DNA of 64,000 nt from Pyxidicoccus xibeiensis. GTDB taxonomy: Bacteria; Myxococcota; Myxococcia; Myxococcales; Myxococcaceae. The stretch lies in contig NZ_JAJVKV010000007.1 of assembly GCF_024198175.1 (NCBI RefSeq), positions 1 through 64,000 on the forward strand, in the 5' to 3' direction. Positions within the stretch are counted from its first letter, which is position 1, and the number at the start of each line of letters is the position of its first letter. Shown in pieces: positions 1-7,314 of this stretch. Under the pieces are notes generated by a model. That model worked only from the letters and a program-made list of their open reading frames with translations, was not told where the DNA came from and ran no database searches. The translations under genes and the position numbers were made by a program.

Positions 1-384
1 GCCCCCATCGTGCGTCGTCCGCCTCCACCGCCACCGACCTTGCCCCCAACCCCCGCGCCCGTCGTCTGGGAGGACTTGCCTGCGACGGCGCTACGCCGGT
101 CGGTGTACGAGCCGCTCCGGCGCCAATGCGTGGAACTCCAAGCGCCGGTCGTCTTGTCGCGCCCGATAGCCAATGCCCCTTCGCTGGACACGCGCGCCCG
201 GCGTGCGCATCGCCGCTGCACGTGGAATGAGCGCCTCGCACGCAATGCACGTCCGCCTGCGTGGCCTCCCTGGCGCATCCGCGTGTTCGGTGTCCCTGTG
301 GGCATGTCCGACTACTTCGCGAATTTTCAGGGACGGGCGGCGGCGTGAAGCTCGTTGCGCATCTCGTGGGGCCCGATCACCCCA

Positions 385-678
385 TCATTTCCCACCCAGC
401 TCTCCCTGGAAGAGCGTCCAGGTCGCGTTCGCAGTGGGCCCGCACCGGCAGCCGCCGCCCAGTTGGATCTCCAGCACCTGCAGCCCCAGCACCGCCGACT
501 CGTAGAAGCTCGCGACCTACTCCTGGGAAATCGGCCCCGCCACCATGCAGCGCCTCCTGAAGTGGCCGCCGCTCGATGCCGCCACAAGCCCCTGGGGAGG
601 GACGCGCAGGCGCGTGTCCCATGTCCCTTTTTCACCTTCAGTAGTGATTGCCGGGGTGCCTTGCACCCAGGTGCGCAT
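385..678 (-). pseudogene. Broken small reading frame with an in-frame amber stop
   Basis: Reading the minus strand from an ATG at 676-678 gives about 53 residues of normal-looking, high-GC3 protein, then a TAG at 517-519. The same frame then continues for 43 residues to a TGA at 385-387. The second part contains FYESAVLGLQVLEIQLGGG and a CRC motif and looks like genuine protein, so I read this as one gene interrupted by a nonsense mutation rather than two genes. I do not recognise the family. It is divergent from the PLD-like gene that follows. Positions 1-384 hold no other frame I can support. A programmed readthrough or a sequencing error cannot be excluded. Confidence 0.3.
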
Positions 679-734
679 TCCCGACGAGGTTGGTAGGAGG
701 ACTGGCTCTTGCTGTTCCCGGAAATGAGGACTCC

Positions 735-1514
735 TTGAGCAAGGATGGCACCAGTTCCGCCCCGCAGGAGGGGTTCGAACTGCTCGACAAGACGCAGACC
801 GTGAGCCGGCTGTACCAATTGCTGGACGAGGCCCAGAAGTTCGTCTTCCTGGTTACGCCCTACTTGAGCATCGAGAAACTGCGCGACGTCGAGCGCAAGC
901 TTCGGTCGGCCCTGAACCGCAAGGTGAGCGTGGTGCTGATCATCCGAGCGGAAGACGCCTCGACCCGGAGGCCGTCTGAAGCCGGCGTGGAGATGCTCCG
1001 CAACCTCGTCCAGGCCGGGCTCGCGCTGGGGACCGTTCCCGACCTCCATGCCAAAATCTACATGTCGGAACGCCGCGCGATCATCACTTCGCTGAACTTG
1101 CTCGACTCGTCCTTCAACAACAGCATCGAAGTGGGCATGGGGATGACGGACAGCCGGCCGGAATTCAAGCAGCTCTTCAGCCTGATCCAGAAGGACATCC
1201 TTCCGAATTGTCAGAAGAGCGTCCCCTTCCTGGCTGACCTCGACGACGAAGACATTCCGTTCGGGGACGACGACGAGGGCGACAACCTGTCCGATGATGA
1301 CGCGAAAGGGCACTGCATCCGGTGCGGCACCGAGCTGGAGCTGGATACCGACAGGCCCTATTGCGAGCCGCACTACGCCGTGTGGGCCCGCTTCAGCAAT
1401 CCCGACTACACGGACCGCTTCTGCCACGGCTGCGGTGACGAACACCCCGCGACGAAGAACAAACCCTTCTGCCGTGGCTGCTACCGCGAGCATCGAGACC
1501 GCTTCGGCCTGTGA
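735..1514 (+). CDS. PLD-like nuclease-type protein with C-terminal zinc ribbons
   Basis: The first about 160 residues match a phospholipase-D-superfamily half-domain: a hydrophobic FVFLVTPYLS strand, a VVLIIRAED strand, then the LHAKIY (HxK) motif followed by IITSLNLLDSSFNNSIEVG. This is the usual arrangement of the single-HKD nuclease/helicase-associated group. An acidic linker follows (DDEDIPFGDDDEGD). The last about 65 residues hold paired cysteine clusters (CIRCG, YCEPHY, CHGCG, FCRGCY) that should bind zinc. I chose the TTG at 735 because GAGGA lies 5-9 bases upstream and the residues before it read as non-coding; an upstream ATG at 648 is possible. Likely a cytoplasmic nucleic-acid-acting enzyme dimerising to complete its active site; substrate unknown. 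Confidence 0.75.
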   Translation: MSKDGTSSAPQEGFELLDKTQTVSRLYQLLDEAQKFVFLVTPYLSIEKLRDVERKLRSALNRKVSVVLIIRAEDASTRRPSEAGVEMLRNLVQAGLALGTVPDLHAKIYMSERRAIITSLNLLDSSFNNSIEVGMGMTDSRPEFKQLFSLIQKDILPNCQKSVPFLADLDDEDIPFGDDDEGDNLSDDDAKGHCIRCGTELELDTDRPYCEPHYAVWARFSNPDYTDRFCHGCGDEHPATKNKPFCRGCYREHRDRFGL

Positions 1515-1609
1515 GCCTGGGGCCACACGCCCATAAGCGAACGGGCAGGCACCTGCCGAAGCGGTGGCGACGCCGTCGCCCCACGCGATAAGGTGCCGGG
1601 TTCCGCGCC

Positions 1610-2449
1610 ATGAAGCTCTACGCCATCAGTGATTTGCACCTGCGCCACGCCGACAACCGCCAAGCGCTCCAGGCCCTCCCCGCCCATCCGGATGACTGGC
1701 TCATCGTCGCGGGCGACGTGGGCGAGACGCTGGCGGAGATGGAGCTGATGCTGCGCACCTTTACCGAGCGCTTCCGCCAGGTGCTCTGGGTGCCGGGCAA
1801 CCACGAGCTGTGGACGATGCCGTCGGAGCAGCCGCAGCTGCGCGGTGAGGCGCGCTACCAGCGGCTGGTGTCGCTGTGCCGCAGCTATGGCGTGCTGACG
1901 CCCGAGGACCCGTATCCGCGCTGGCCCGGCGAGGGCCCGCCCCGCGTGCTCGTGCCCATGTTCCTGGGCTACGACTACTCGTTCCGGCCGGACCACGTGC
2001 CCGCGGACAAGGCGCTGGAGTGGGCGTGGGAGGAGGATCTGCTGTGCACGGACGAGGTGCTGCTGCACCCTGAGCCGTACCTCAACCGCGCCGCCTGGTG
2101 CGACGCGCGCGTGGAGTCCACGCTGGCGCGGCTGCAAGCCCTGCCTGCGGACTGCACCACGGTGCTCATCAACCACTACCCGCTGCGCTACGAGCACGTG
2201 CGGCTGCCGCGCATCCCTCGCTTCTCCATCTGGTGCGGAACGAAGCGCACCGAGGACTGGCACACCCGCTTCCGCGCGGAGGTCGTCGTCTCCGGCCACC
2301 TCCACATGCCCGCCACGCTCTGGCGCGACGGCGTGCGGTTCGAGGAGGTGTCGCTGGGCTACCCCATGCAGTGGAAGCACCGGGGCGGCGGCAGCCTGGA
2401 GCGGTACCTGCGGGAAATCCTCCCCGGCCCGGCGGTTCGCCCGCTCTGA
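1610..2449 (+). CDS. Calcineurin-like metallophosphoesterase
   Basis: This is a 279-residue single-domain metallophosphoesterase. All five signature blocks are present in order: SDLHL near the N-terminus, GDVGE, GNHE, NHYPL and SGHLH. Together these supply the Asp, His and Asn ligands of a two-metal centre. The IWCGTKRTEDWH stretch before the last block is typical of a bacterial subgroup of unknown substrate. No signal peptide is seen, so it should be cytoplasmic. It stands alone, with a hairpin terminator shortly downstream shared with the convergent protease gene. Hydrolysis of a phosphomonoester or diester is expected from the family; the physiological substrate cannot be read from sequence. 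Confidence 0.88.
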   Translation: MKLYAISDLHLRHADNRQALQALPAHPDDWLIVAGDVGETLAEMELMLRTFTERFRQVLWVPGNHELWTMPSEQPQLRGEARYQRLVSLCRSYGVLTPEDPYPRWPGEGPPRVLVPMFLGYDYSFRPDHVPADKALEWAWEEDLLCTDEVLLHPEPYLNRAAWCDARVESTLARLQALPADCTTVLINHYPLRYEHVRLPRIPRFSIWCGTKRTEDWHTRFRAEVVVSGHLHMPATLWRDGVRFEEVSLGYPMQWKHRGGGSLERYLREILPGPAVRPL

Positions 2450-2524
2450 GCTTCACCTCGCGCCGTGGCGCACGTGCAGCACCACGCGTGATGTCCTGAC
2501 GCACCTCTGCCCCGCAAGCACGAA

Positions 2525-2558
2525 GCCCCGGGCACCGCGTGAGCGGGCTGCCCGGGGC
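2525..2558. terminator. Bidirectional hairpin terminator candidate
   Basis: A perfect 10-bp inverted repeat (GCCCCGGGCA at 2525-2534 and its complement at 2549-2558) with a 14-nt loop sits between the convergent metallophosphoesterase and M4 protease genes. There is no long T tract, as is common for high-GC genomes. Confidence 0.6.
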
Positions 2559-2599
2559 CTCATCGGCGCGGCTCAGGGCCGCGCCGTCACTTCAGGGGA

Positions 2600-4831
2600 C
2601 TACAGGTACGAGGCGATGAGCGCGATGCCGTCGTAGCCGCCCTTCGCGCCGAAGACCTCGATGTAGTACTTGCCAGCCGGGACGTTCAGCAGGTTGCAGA
2701 CTTCCGACTGGTGCTCCTTCACGCTGCGGCAGTCGTAGTCGAACTTGCTCGGCGCGCCAGCGCGCTTCACGTACAGGTCGGGGTTGCCCTCGCCCTGGCC
2801 CGTCTGGATGTACAGGCTGTTCTTGCCGCTGCCCGGACGACGCTCCGGAACCTCGATGGTGAACACCTGCGAGGAGCCCGCCACGCCCGACAGGGGCTTG
2901 ATGGGCACGCCGCTCACCATGGGCACGTAGCCGCCCTTCCAGGTCACCGTCAGCGTCGCGCCGGAGTAGGCGCTGAAGCCGTTCAGCATCGCGTACCAGG
3001 TGCCGTGCACCGGAGCCGCGAACGTGCAGACCTCGTTGTTGCCCGCGCGGTACGGACGGCAGTCATACTGGCTGGTCGTCGGCGCGTTGGTGGCGCGCAC
3101 GTACAGGTCCGCGTCACCCGTGCCACCGGACAGCGTGAAGGTCAGGTCGTACGCACCCTCGGGGACCGTCACGGCGAAGTACTGCCGCGCACCACGGGCG
3201 CCCGACAGGTTCGTCGCCGGCACGTCCTTCTCGATCGGGGTCGTGGGCGGAGGAGGAACCGGCACGCCGACGCCGACGGCCGTCCACGCGGCGGTCACCG
3301 ACGCCTTGGTGGCCGCATCGTAGCCCAGCTGGTCAGAGGCCAGCTCGGTGGCCGCCTTGGCCGCCTCGAAGTTGGAGGAGGGCAGCAGGAGGTCCGCGTT
3401 CGCCTTGTAGAAGATGCGCGCGGCCTTCTCGATGCCGATGCCCGTCACCACGACGGTGCTCCGACCGCGCGGGTGCGTGCCACCCTGCGACAGCAGCTGG
3501 AACGCCAGGTTGGAGATACCCGAGCTGTAGTGCACGTCCGTGCCGGACGTGTAGCTGTGGTAGTGGTCCAGCGAGACGCCGTCCGCCACCGGGTCCGCCA
3601 TGTAGCGGAGCGCGTCGTTCGGGATGTTCGGCGTCCACACGTCGTCGCCGATGAGCCAGTGACGCGCCGTCACGTCGCCCGCGCCATCGCCGTACCACTC
3701 GCACACCGCGCCGAAGATGTCGGACATCGACTCGTTCAGGCCGCCGGACTCACCCGAGTAGATGAGGTCCGACTCGTTGTCCGTCACCGCGTGCGTCAGC
3801 TCGTGCGCCGTCACGTCCAGCGAGTTGGCCAGGTTGGTGGCCGTCACGCCGTCGCCATCGCCGTACACCATCTGGGTACCGTCCCAGAAGGCGTTCACGT
3901 AGTTGACGCGGTGGTGCACCGTGCTGATGAGCAGCGCGCCCGCGTTGTTGATGGAGTCGCGGTTGAACAGCGTGCTGTAGCAGTTGTAGACGGTGCCCAG
4001 GTGGTCGTAGTTCGTGTTGACCACCGGGTCCGCGTGCTCCGGCTGCCCCTCGGTGCGCACCACCGCGCCCGGCAGGGTGCTGGTGTTGTTGCCGTTGTGC
4101 ATCCGGCGGTTGAGCGCCTCGTGGATCTGCGGGTAGCGCGCGACCACGTCGGAGGACTTCGCGTCCACCAGCACCAGGTCGTGGATGGGCGTGCCGTCCG
4201 CCTTCTCGCCACGCTGGGAGACCACGTACACCAGCTTCAGCTCGTCGCCGTCGCGGATGTAGAACAGCTCCGGGTTCGCCTCGCTCGTGGAGCCGCGGAC
4301 GGTCTCCTTGTCCGAGTCGGCCGCGGCCACGGCCACGTCACCGGCGATGGCGGCCTTGGGCTCCGCCTTCAGGTCGCTGCGAACGTTGGTGTTCGCCGCG
4401 ATGATCTGCCCGTCACGCACGTGCAGACGGAACTGGCCGCCCAGCACGGGGATGCCGTTGTGGCTCACCGCGAAGCGGTAGTGGTTGTCACCCTGGAGGG
4501 TGTCCTTGTAGGACCTGATGAGGGTGAGGTTGTCCGCGGCCAGGTGGAACGTGGGGGCCAGGGACGCGAGCACGGGGGCCAGGGCCGCCTGCTCCAGGGC
4601 CGCCGCGTCACCCGCGGGGATTTCGGGAAGCTGGCCGAGGTTGCCCGTGATGAGCGTGGGCTTGCCTGCCTCGTCCCGCGTTACGACCGTGTTGCCATTC
4701 TCCAGCGCCGCATTCTGCGCGGCCTCCGCGGGCTTGTTGGCCTCGGGAGCGGGGGTGGACTCGTTGCAACCGACAAACGCCGACAGCGCCGCAATGCCGA
4801 GTGCTCCACGCACCCGATTGTTCTTCGCCAT
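2600..4831 (-). CDS. Secreted M4 (thermolysin-family) zinc metalloprotease with PPC domains
   Basis: The 743-residue precursor starts with a signal sequence ending in FVGC, a plausible if weak lipobox. It then has an FTP/PepSY-type inhibitory propeptide (to about residue 210), the M4 catalytic domain with HELTHAV (two zinc His and the catalytic Glu) and [11 protein letters not shown] (third zinc ligand), and the DVHYSSG block carrying the transition-state His. Two C-terminal prepeptidase domains of about 90 residues each (from about 535 and about 645) share the DLYV motif. Those C-terminal domains are normally trimmed after export. GGAGGA lies 6 bases before the ATG. It probably degrades extracellular or prey protein. 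It is transcribed alone, away from the permuted tRNA-like units. Confidence 0.95.
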   Translation of the reverse strand: MAKNNRVRGALGIAALSAFVGCNESTPAPEANKPAEAAQNAALENGNTVVTRDEAGKPTLITGNLGQLPEIPAGDAAALEQAALAPVLASLAPTFHLAADNLTLIRSYKDTLQGDNHYRFAVSHNGIPVLGGQFRLHVRDGQIIAANTNVRSDLKAEPKAAIAGDVAVAAADSDKETVRGSTSEANPELFYIRDGDELKLVYVVSQRGEKADGTPIHDLVLVDAKSSDVVARYPQIHEALNRRMHNGNNTSTLPGAVVRTEGQPEHADPVVNTNYDHLGTVYNCYSTLFNRDSINNAGALLISTVHHRVNYVNAFWDGTQMVYGDGDGVTATNLANSLDVTAHELTHAVTDNESDLIYSGESGGLNESMSDIFGAVCEWYGDGAGDVTARHWLIGDDVWTPNIPNDALRYMADPVADGVSLDHYHSYTSGTDVHYSSGISNLAFQLLSQGGTHPRGRSTVVVTGIGIEKAARIFYKANADLLLPSSNFEAAKAATELASDQLGYDAATKASVTAAWTAVGVGVPVPPPPTTPIEKDVPATNLSGARGARQYFAVTVPEGAYDLTFTLSGGTGDADLYVRATNAPTTSQYDCRPYRAGNNEVCTFAAPVHGTWYAMLNGFSAYSGATLTVTWKGGYVPMVSGVPIKPLSGVAGSSQVFTIEVPERRPGSGKNSLYIQTGQGEGNPDLYVKRAGAPSKFDYDCRSVKEHQSEVCNLLNVPAGKYYIEVFGAKGGYDGIALIASYL

Positions 4832-5145
4832 GTAATCCTCCTAAGCGGAAAGATTAGGAAGCATGGTGCCACGACGGTGCCGGGGATTTCAAGGTTGCGA
4901 GATTATTTCACTTAGTCACCGATTCTCACATTCTGAGTGGTGGAGTGGATGCCCAGATATTCCGTGGGCTTACAGAGACGCATCCGGGTATCTCCGGACC
5001 GTTACCTGACGTAGTGGGTCACATGAGATACCCCACGTTCCCAGGGAGTTTTGTGTGGCCGGATGAATAGTCGGTGGGTCCGCGCGCGCCCCCGCGCCGG
5101 GCCACCCCGCCGACGCGCCACGTGGCCAGGAACGGATGGAAATGT
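4832..5145. other. Gap upstream of the M4 protease with no gene
   Basis: This 314-bp stretch should carry the protease promoter on the minus strand. It is clearly more AT-rich near 4850-4960 than its surroundings, which fits a promoter region. I see no coding frame and cannot assign -35/-10 boxes with confidence. Confidence 0.4.
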
Positions 5146-5285
5146 GGCGTCCGAGTGGAGAAGCCGCGGGTTTCAAGGCTCGCGCTCTACCAACTGAGCT
5201 ATCCCCCGGCATGAGTCGGGAGAGCCGGATTCGAACCGGCGACCTCGGGCTCCCAGTGCGTGTGGGGCCTCTCCGGCCGGACGCC
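5146..5285 (-). ncRNA. Permuted tRNA-like unit B (proline-like)
   Basis: Read on the minus strand, the order is: a conserved leader (5258-5284), a T arm (5224-5240, GCCGG-TTCGAAT-CCGGC), acceptor 3' strand TCTCCCG (5217-5223), an 8-nt linker starting with A, acceptor 5' strand CGGGGGA (5202-5208), TA, a standard D arm (5184-5199) and an anticodon-stem strand CGAGC (5178-5182). The two acceptor strands pair over all 7 positions (one G-U), although the 3' half comes first. C1-G72, discriminator A and a TGGGAGC segment before the T arm resemble tRNA-Pro(UGG). Joining the halves would give a 7-nt loop containing TGG, but the anticodon stem then has one A-C mismatch. The ends (5278-5285 and 5146-5153) pair perfectly. 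Function unknown. Confidence 0.7.
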
Positions 5286-5443
5286 GAAGCGTGACGAGAA
5301 TGATTGAAGCGCCCGAGGGGGGAAGCCATCGGGTATCGCTCGAGTCAAATCGAGTGCCTGTACCATTCGGCGATTCGGCCACGGGGGCCGAAGTTGGATT
5401 CGAACCAACAAGATGGGCGTGTAGGGCCTCACCAGCCAGGCGC
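5258..5443 (-). repeat. Two copies of a conserved 27-nt leader, spaced 159 bp
   Basis: Positions 5417-5443 and 5258-5284 are 27-nt relatives with five differences, each sitting just 5' (minus strand) of a tRNA-like 3' half. The shared core is GAGGCCCYACACGC. A second conserved block (ACCCG, then GGCTTC, then CTCGG) follows each 5' half. GAGGCC of the leader can pair with GGCTTC of the trailer in both units. Confidence 0.65.
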
Positions 5444-5448
5444 TTCAA
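5304..5448 (-). ncRNA. Permuted tRNA-like unit A (glutamine-like D/anticodon region)
   Basis: This has the same order as the unit downstream. The conserved leader is at 5417-5443, the T arm at 5393-5409 (GTTGG-TTCGAAT-CCAAC), acceptor 3' strand TTCGGCC at 5386-5392, a 5-nt linker CCCGT, acceptor 5' strand GGCCGAA at 5374-5380, then TC and a D arm at 5356-5371. The acceptor strands pair perfectly, 7 of 7, across the permutation. The D arm is followed by a complete hairpin CTCGA-TTTGAC-TCGAG (5339-5354), which has only 6 loop bases where a tRNA needs 7. A 12-bp end-to-end helix (5437-5448 with 5304-5315, one G-U) closes the unit. Here the break in the tRNA appears to lie in the variable region rather than in the anticodon loop. 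Confidence 0.7.
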
Positions 5449-5609
5449 AAGGGTGGCTCGGTCTCGGGCGGTGCCGCCGTCGTCCTTGCCTGCGAGGAGA
5501 GGGACTCGCGGGCGCAGCCAGACCTGACAGGACGCTTTTCCCACGGATTATCCCGCGCCTTGCACCCGCGCGGGCCGCTACGCTGGCCCTTCCTGGGAGG
5601 TAGACAGAC

Positions 5610-6587
5610 ATGCGCGCACTGCAGCTGCAGCGGCTGGACGGGCCGGACGGGCTCCAACTGGTGGACTTGCCGGAGCCCGAGGCTGGTGACGGAGTGCTCA
5701 TCGACGTGGTGGCCGCGGGAGCGAGCTTCCCGGACCTGCTCCTCACCCGCGGGCAGTACCAGCTCAAGCCCGCGCTGCCCTTCGTGCCGGGCGTGGAGGT
5801 GGCGGGCGTGGTGCGGCACGCGCCGGCCGGAGCCTCCGTGAAGCCGGGGGAGCGGGTGATGGCGTTCAGCTTCGGGCTGGGCGGCTTCGCCGAGGTGGTG
5901 TCGATTCAGCCGGAGATGGTGTTCCGCATCCCCGAGCGGTGGAGCTTCGAGGCGGCGGCGGGCGTGGTGATGAACTACCACACGGCACACTTCGCGCTGC
6001 ACCGGCGCGGGCGCGTGAAGGCGGGAGAGACAGTCGTCATCCACGGCGCGGCGGGTGGCGTGGGCACCGCGGCCGTGCAGGTGGCGCGCGGCGCGCAGGC
6101 GCGGGTCATCGCGGTGGTGAGCGACGAGCGCAAGGCCGAGGTCGCGAAGAAGGCCGGCGCGCACGAGGTGGTGCTGTCCAGCGGAGACTGGCTGGCCCAG
6201 CTGCGCGAGAAGACGGGCGGCCAGGGTGCCAACATCATCCTGGACCCGGTGGGCGGCGACATCTTCGACAAGAGCCTCAAGGCCCTGGCGCCGGAAGGCC
6301 GGCTGCTGGTGGTGGGCTTCGCGGGAGGCCGCATCCCCGAGGTGCAGGTGAACCGGCTGCTCCTGCGCAACATCGACGTGGTGGGCGTGGCCTGGGGCGG
6401 CTTCCTCCTGCACGAGCCGTCGCTGACGCCCACCATCGCCAAGGACCTGGAGGCGATGGCGGACTCGGGTGTGCTGGACCCGGTGGTGGGCAGCGTCTTC
6501 CCGCTGGAGCAGGGCGCGCAGGCCCTGCGCGAGCTGGAGGCCCGCCGCGCCACGGGCAAGGTCGTCCTGCGCATGCGGGCCGGCTGA
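5610..6587 (+). CDS. Zinc-independent MDR oxidoreductase, NADPH:quinone reductase type
   Basis: This is a 325-residue medium-chain dehydrogenase/reductase. The N-terminal GroES-like substrate domain lacks the Cys/His zinc ligands of alcohol dehydrogenases. The nucleotide-binding Rossmann domain has the VIHGAAGGVGTAAVQVA motif at about residue 145-163, typical of NADPH:quinone oxidoreductases and their acyl-CoA relatives. The family uses NADPH to reduce quinones or enoyl substrates in the cytoplasm. GGGAGG precedes the ATG at a usable distance. It is divergent from the permuted tRNA-like units and appears monocistronic. Exact substrate cannot be told. Confidence 0.9.
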   Translation: MRALQLQRLDGPDGLQLVDLPEPEAGDGVLIDVVAAGASFPDLLLTRGQYQLKPALPFVPGVEVAGVVRHAPAGASVKPGERVMAFSFGLGGFAEVVSIQPEMVFRIPERWSFEAAAGVVMNYHTAHFALHRRGRVKAGETVVIHGAAGGVGTAAVQVARGAQARVIAVVSDERKAEVAKKAGAHEVVLSSGDWLAQLREKTGGQGANIILDPVGGDIFDKSLKALAPEGRLLVVGFAGGRIPEVQVNRLLLRNIDVVGVAWGGFLLHEPSLTPTIAKDLEAMADSGVLDPVVGSVFPLEQGAQALRELEARRATGKVVLRMRAG

Positions 6588-6653
6588 GGGCCGGACGGCG
6601 CCCTCTCCGCGTCAGAGGGACTCCATGGAGAGGGCCCGGACGACCAGGGCCTT

Positions 6654-6782
6654 CTACCGGAAGCGGCGCTCCAACTGCTCCCGGCAGGCCTTCCACCAGG
6701 CGCGGTCCAGCGTGTCCGCCCGGGGGAGGGACTGCTCCGCGTCGTCCCGCAGCGGCAGGGGGAACTGGATGAGGACATGCAT
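6654..6782 (-). CDS. Possible 42-residue protein
   Basis: Within a 355-bp gap between convergent neighbours, the minus strand carries a short frame beginning MHVLIQFPLPL and ending WWKACREQLERRF. Its amino-acid make-up looks more like protein than the surrounding frames, and myxobacterial small proteins with a similar opening strand seem plausible to me. No clear ribosome-binding site is visible. A longer N-terminal extension reaching 6953 is proline/arginine-rich and less credible. No function can be assigned. The rest of the gap (6588-6653 and 6783-6942) shows nothing. Confidence 0.35.
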   Translation of the reverse strand: MHVLIQFPLPLRDDAEQSLPRADTLDRAWWKACREQLERRFR

Positions 6783-6942
6783 CCACGTCAGGCACCGGGA
6801 GCGGGGCCTCGAGGACGCTCCGGGTGGGCCTGGAGGCGCGGGCCCCGCCCGTCCGCCGGGCATGCGGCCAGCCGGCGAGCGCCCGCTCCCCCGCTGCCGT
6901 CCTCCAACCCGGGCCGCACCTTGGGGCAGGAGGTGACGGCAC

Positions 6943-7266
6943 ATGGCGGACAATCCCGTCGAGAGACAGCACCAGCGCGAGCGTGAGCAGGAGCGGGAAC
7001 GGCTGCGCGAGCAGGAGCAGAAGGACCTGGAGGTGGAGTCCCGCCGCGGCCCCCGGCCGCTGGAGGGCTACGCGGGTGGGCACACCACGTGGACGGGCTC
7101 GCAGGACGACGAGGCCGCGGCCCGCGTGCATGCCGGTGACGCCGAGGCGTCCTGGGAGGCCAGTGAGCGGCAGGCCCGGCTGGAGCCGGAGCCGGAGTCC
7201 CGCTCCCCCGACGAGGACGAGGAAGCCCGCCGGCGGGGCGAGGAGCCCGTGTCGCAGCGCGAGTAG
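6943..7266 (+). CDS. Small highly charged hypothetical protein
   Basis: This 107-residue protein is almost entirely charged. Residues 5-30 are a Glu/Arg/Gln run expected to form a long single helix or coiled coil. The rest is acidic with Pro and Ser and is probably disordered. AGGAGGTG lies about 10 bases before the ATG, an unusually good ribosome-binding site for this window, which supports it being real. No signal peptide, membrane segment or cysteine is present. I do not recognise the family. Neighbours do not suggest a role. Confidence 0.65.
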   Translation: MADNPVERQHQREREQERERLREQEQKDLEVESRRGPRPLEGYAGGHTTWTGSQDDEAAARVHAGDAEASWEASERQARLEPEPESRSPDEDEEARRRGEEPVSQRE

Positions 7267-7314
7267 CGTGGATGTGCGGAGGCGCGTGGACGCGGGGCTG
7301 TTAACCTGCGCCCC

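Noticed and set aside
5146-5448. Phage or island attachment site at a tRNA
   Set aside because: No integrase, no direct att repeats and no foreign composition on either side. The duplicated unit is a structured RNA, not a half-gene duplication.
5160-5460. Ordinary linear tRNA genes
   Set aside because: D-arm segments are not followed by a T arm, and T-arm segments are not preceded by their own D arm. Only the permuted reading gives paired acceptor stems.
5173-5544. Open minus-strand reading frame through the tRNA-like units
   Set aside because: Its peptide (for example VGSNPTSAP, GRRFESGSP) is what T arms give when translated by chance. RNA structure explains the conservation better.
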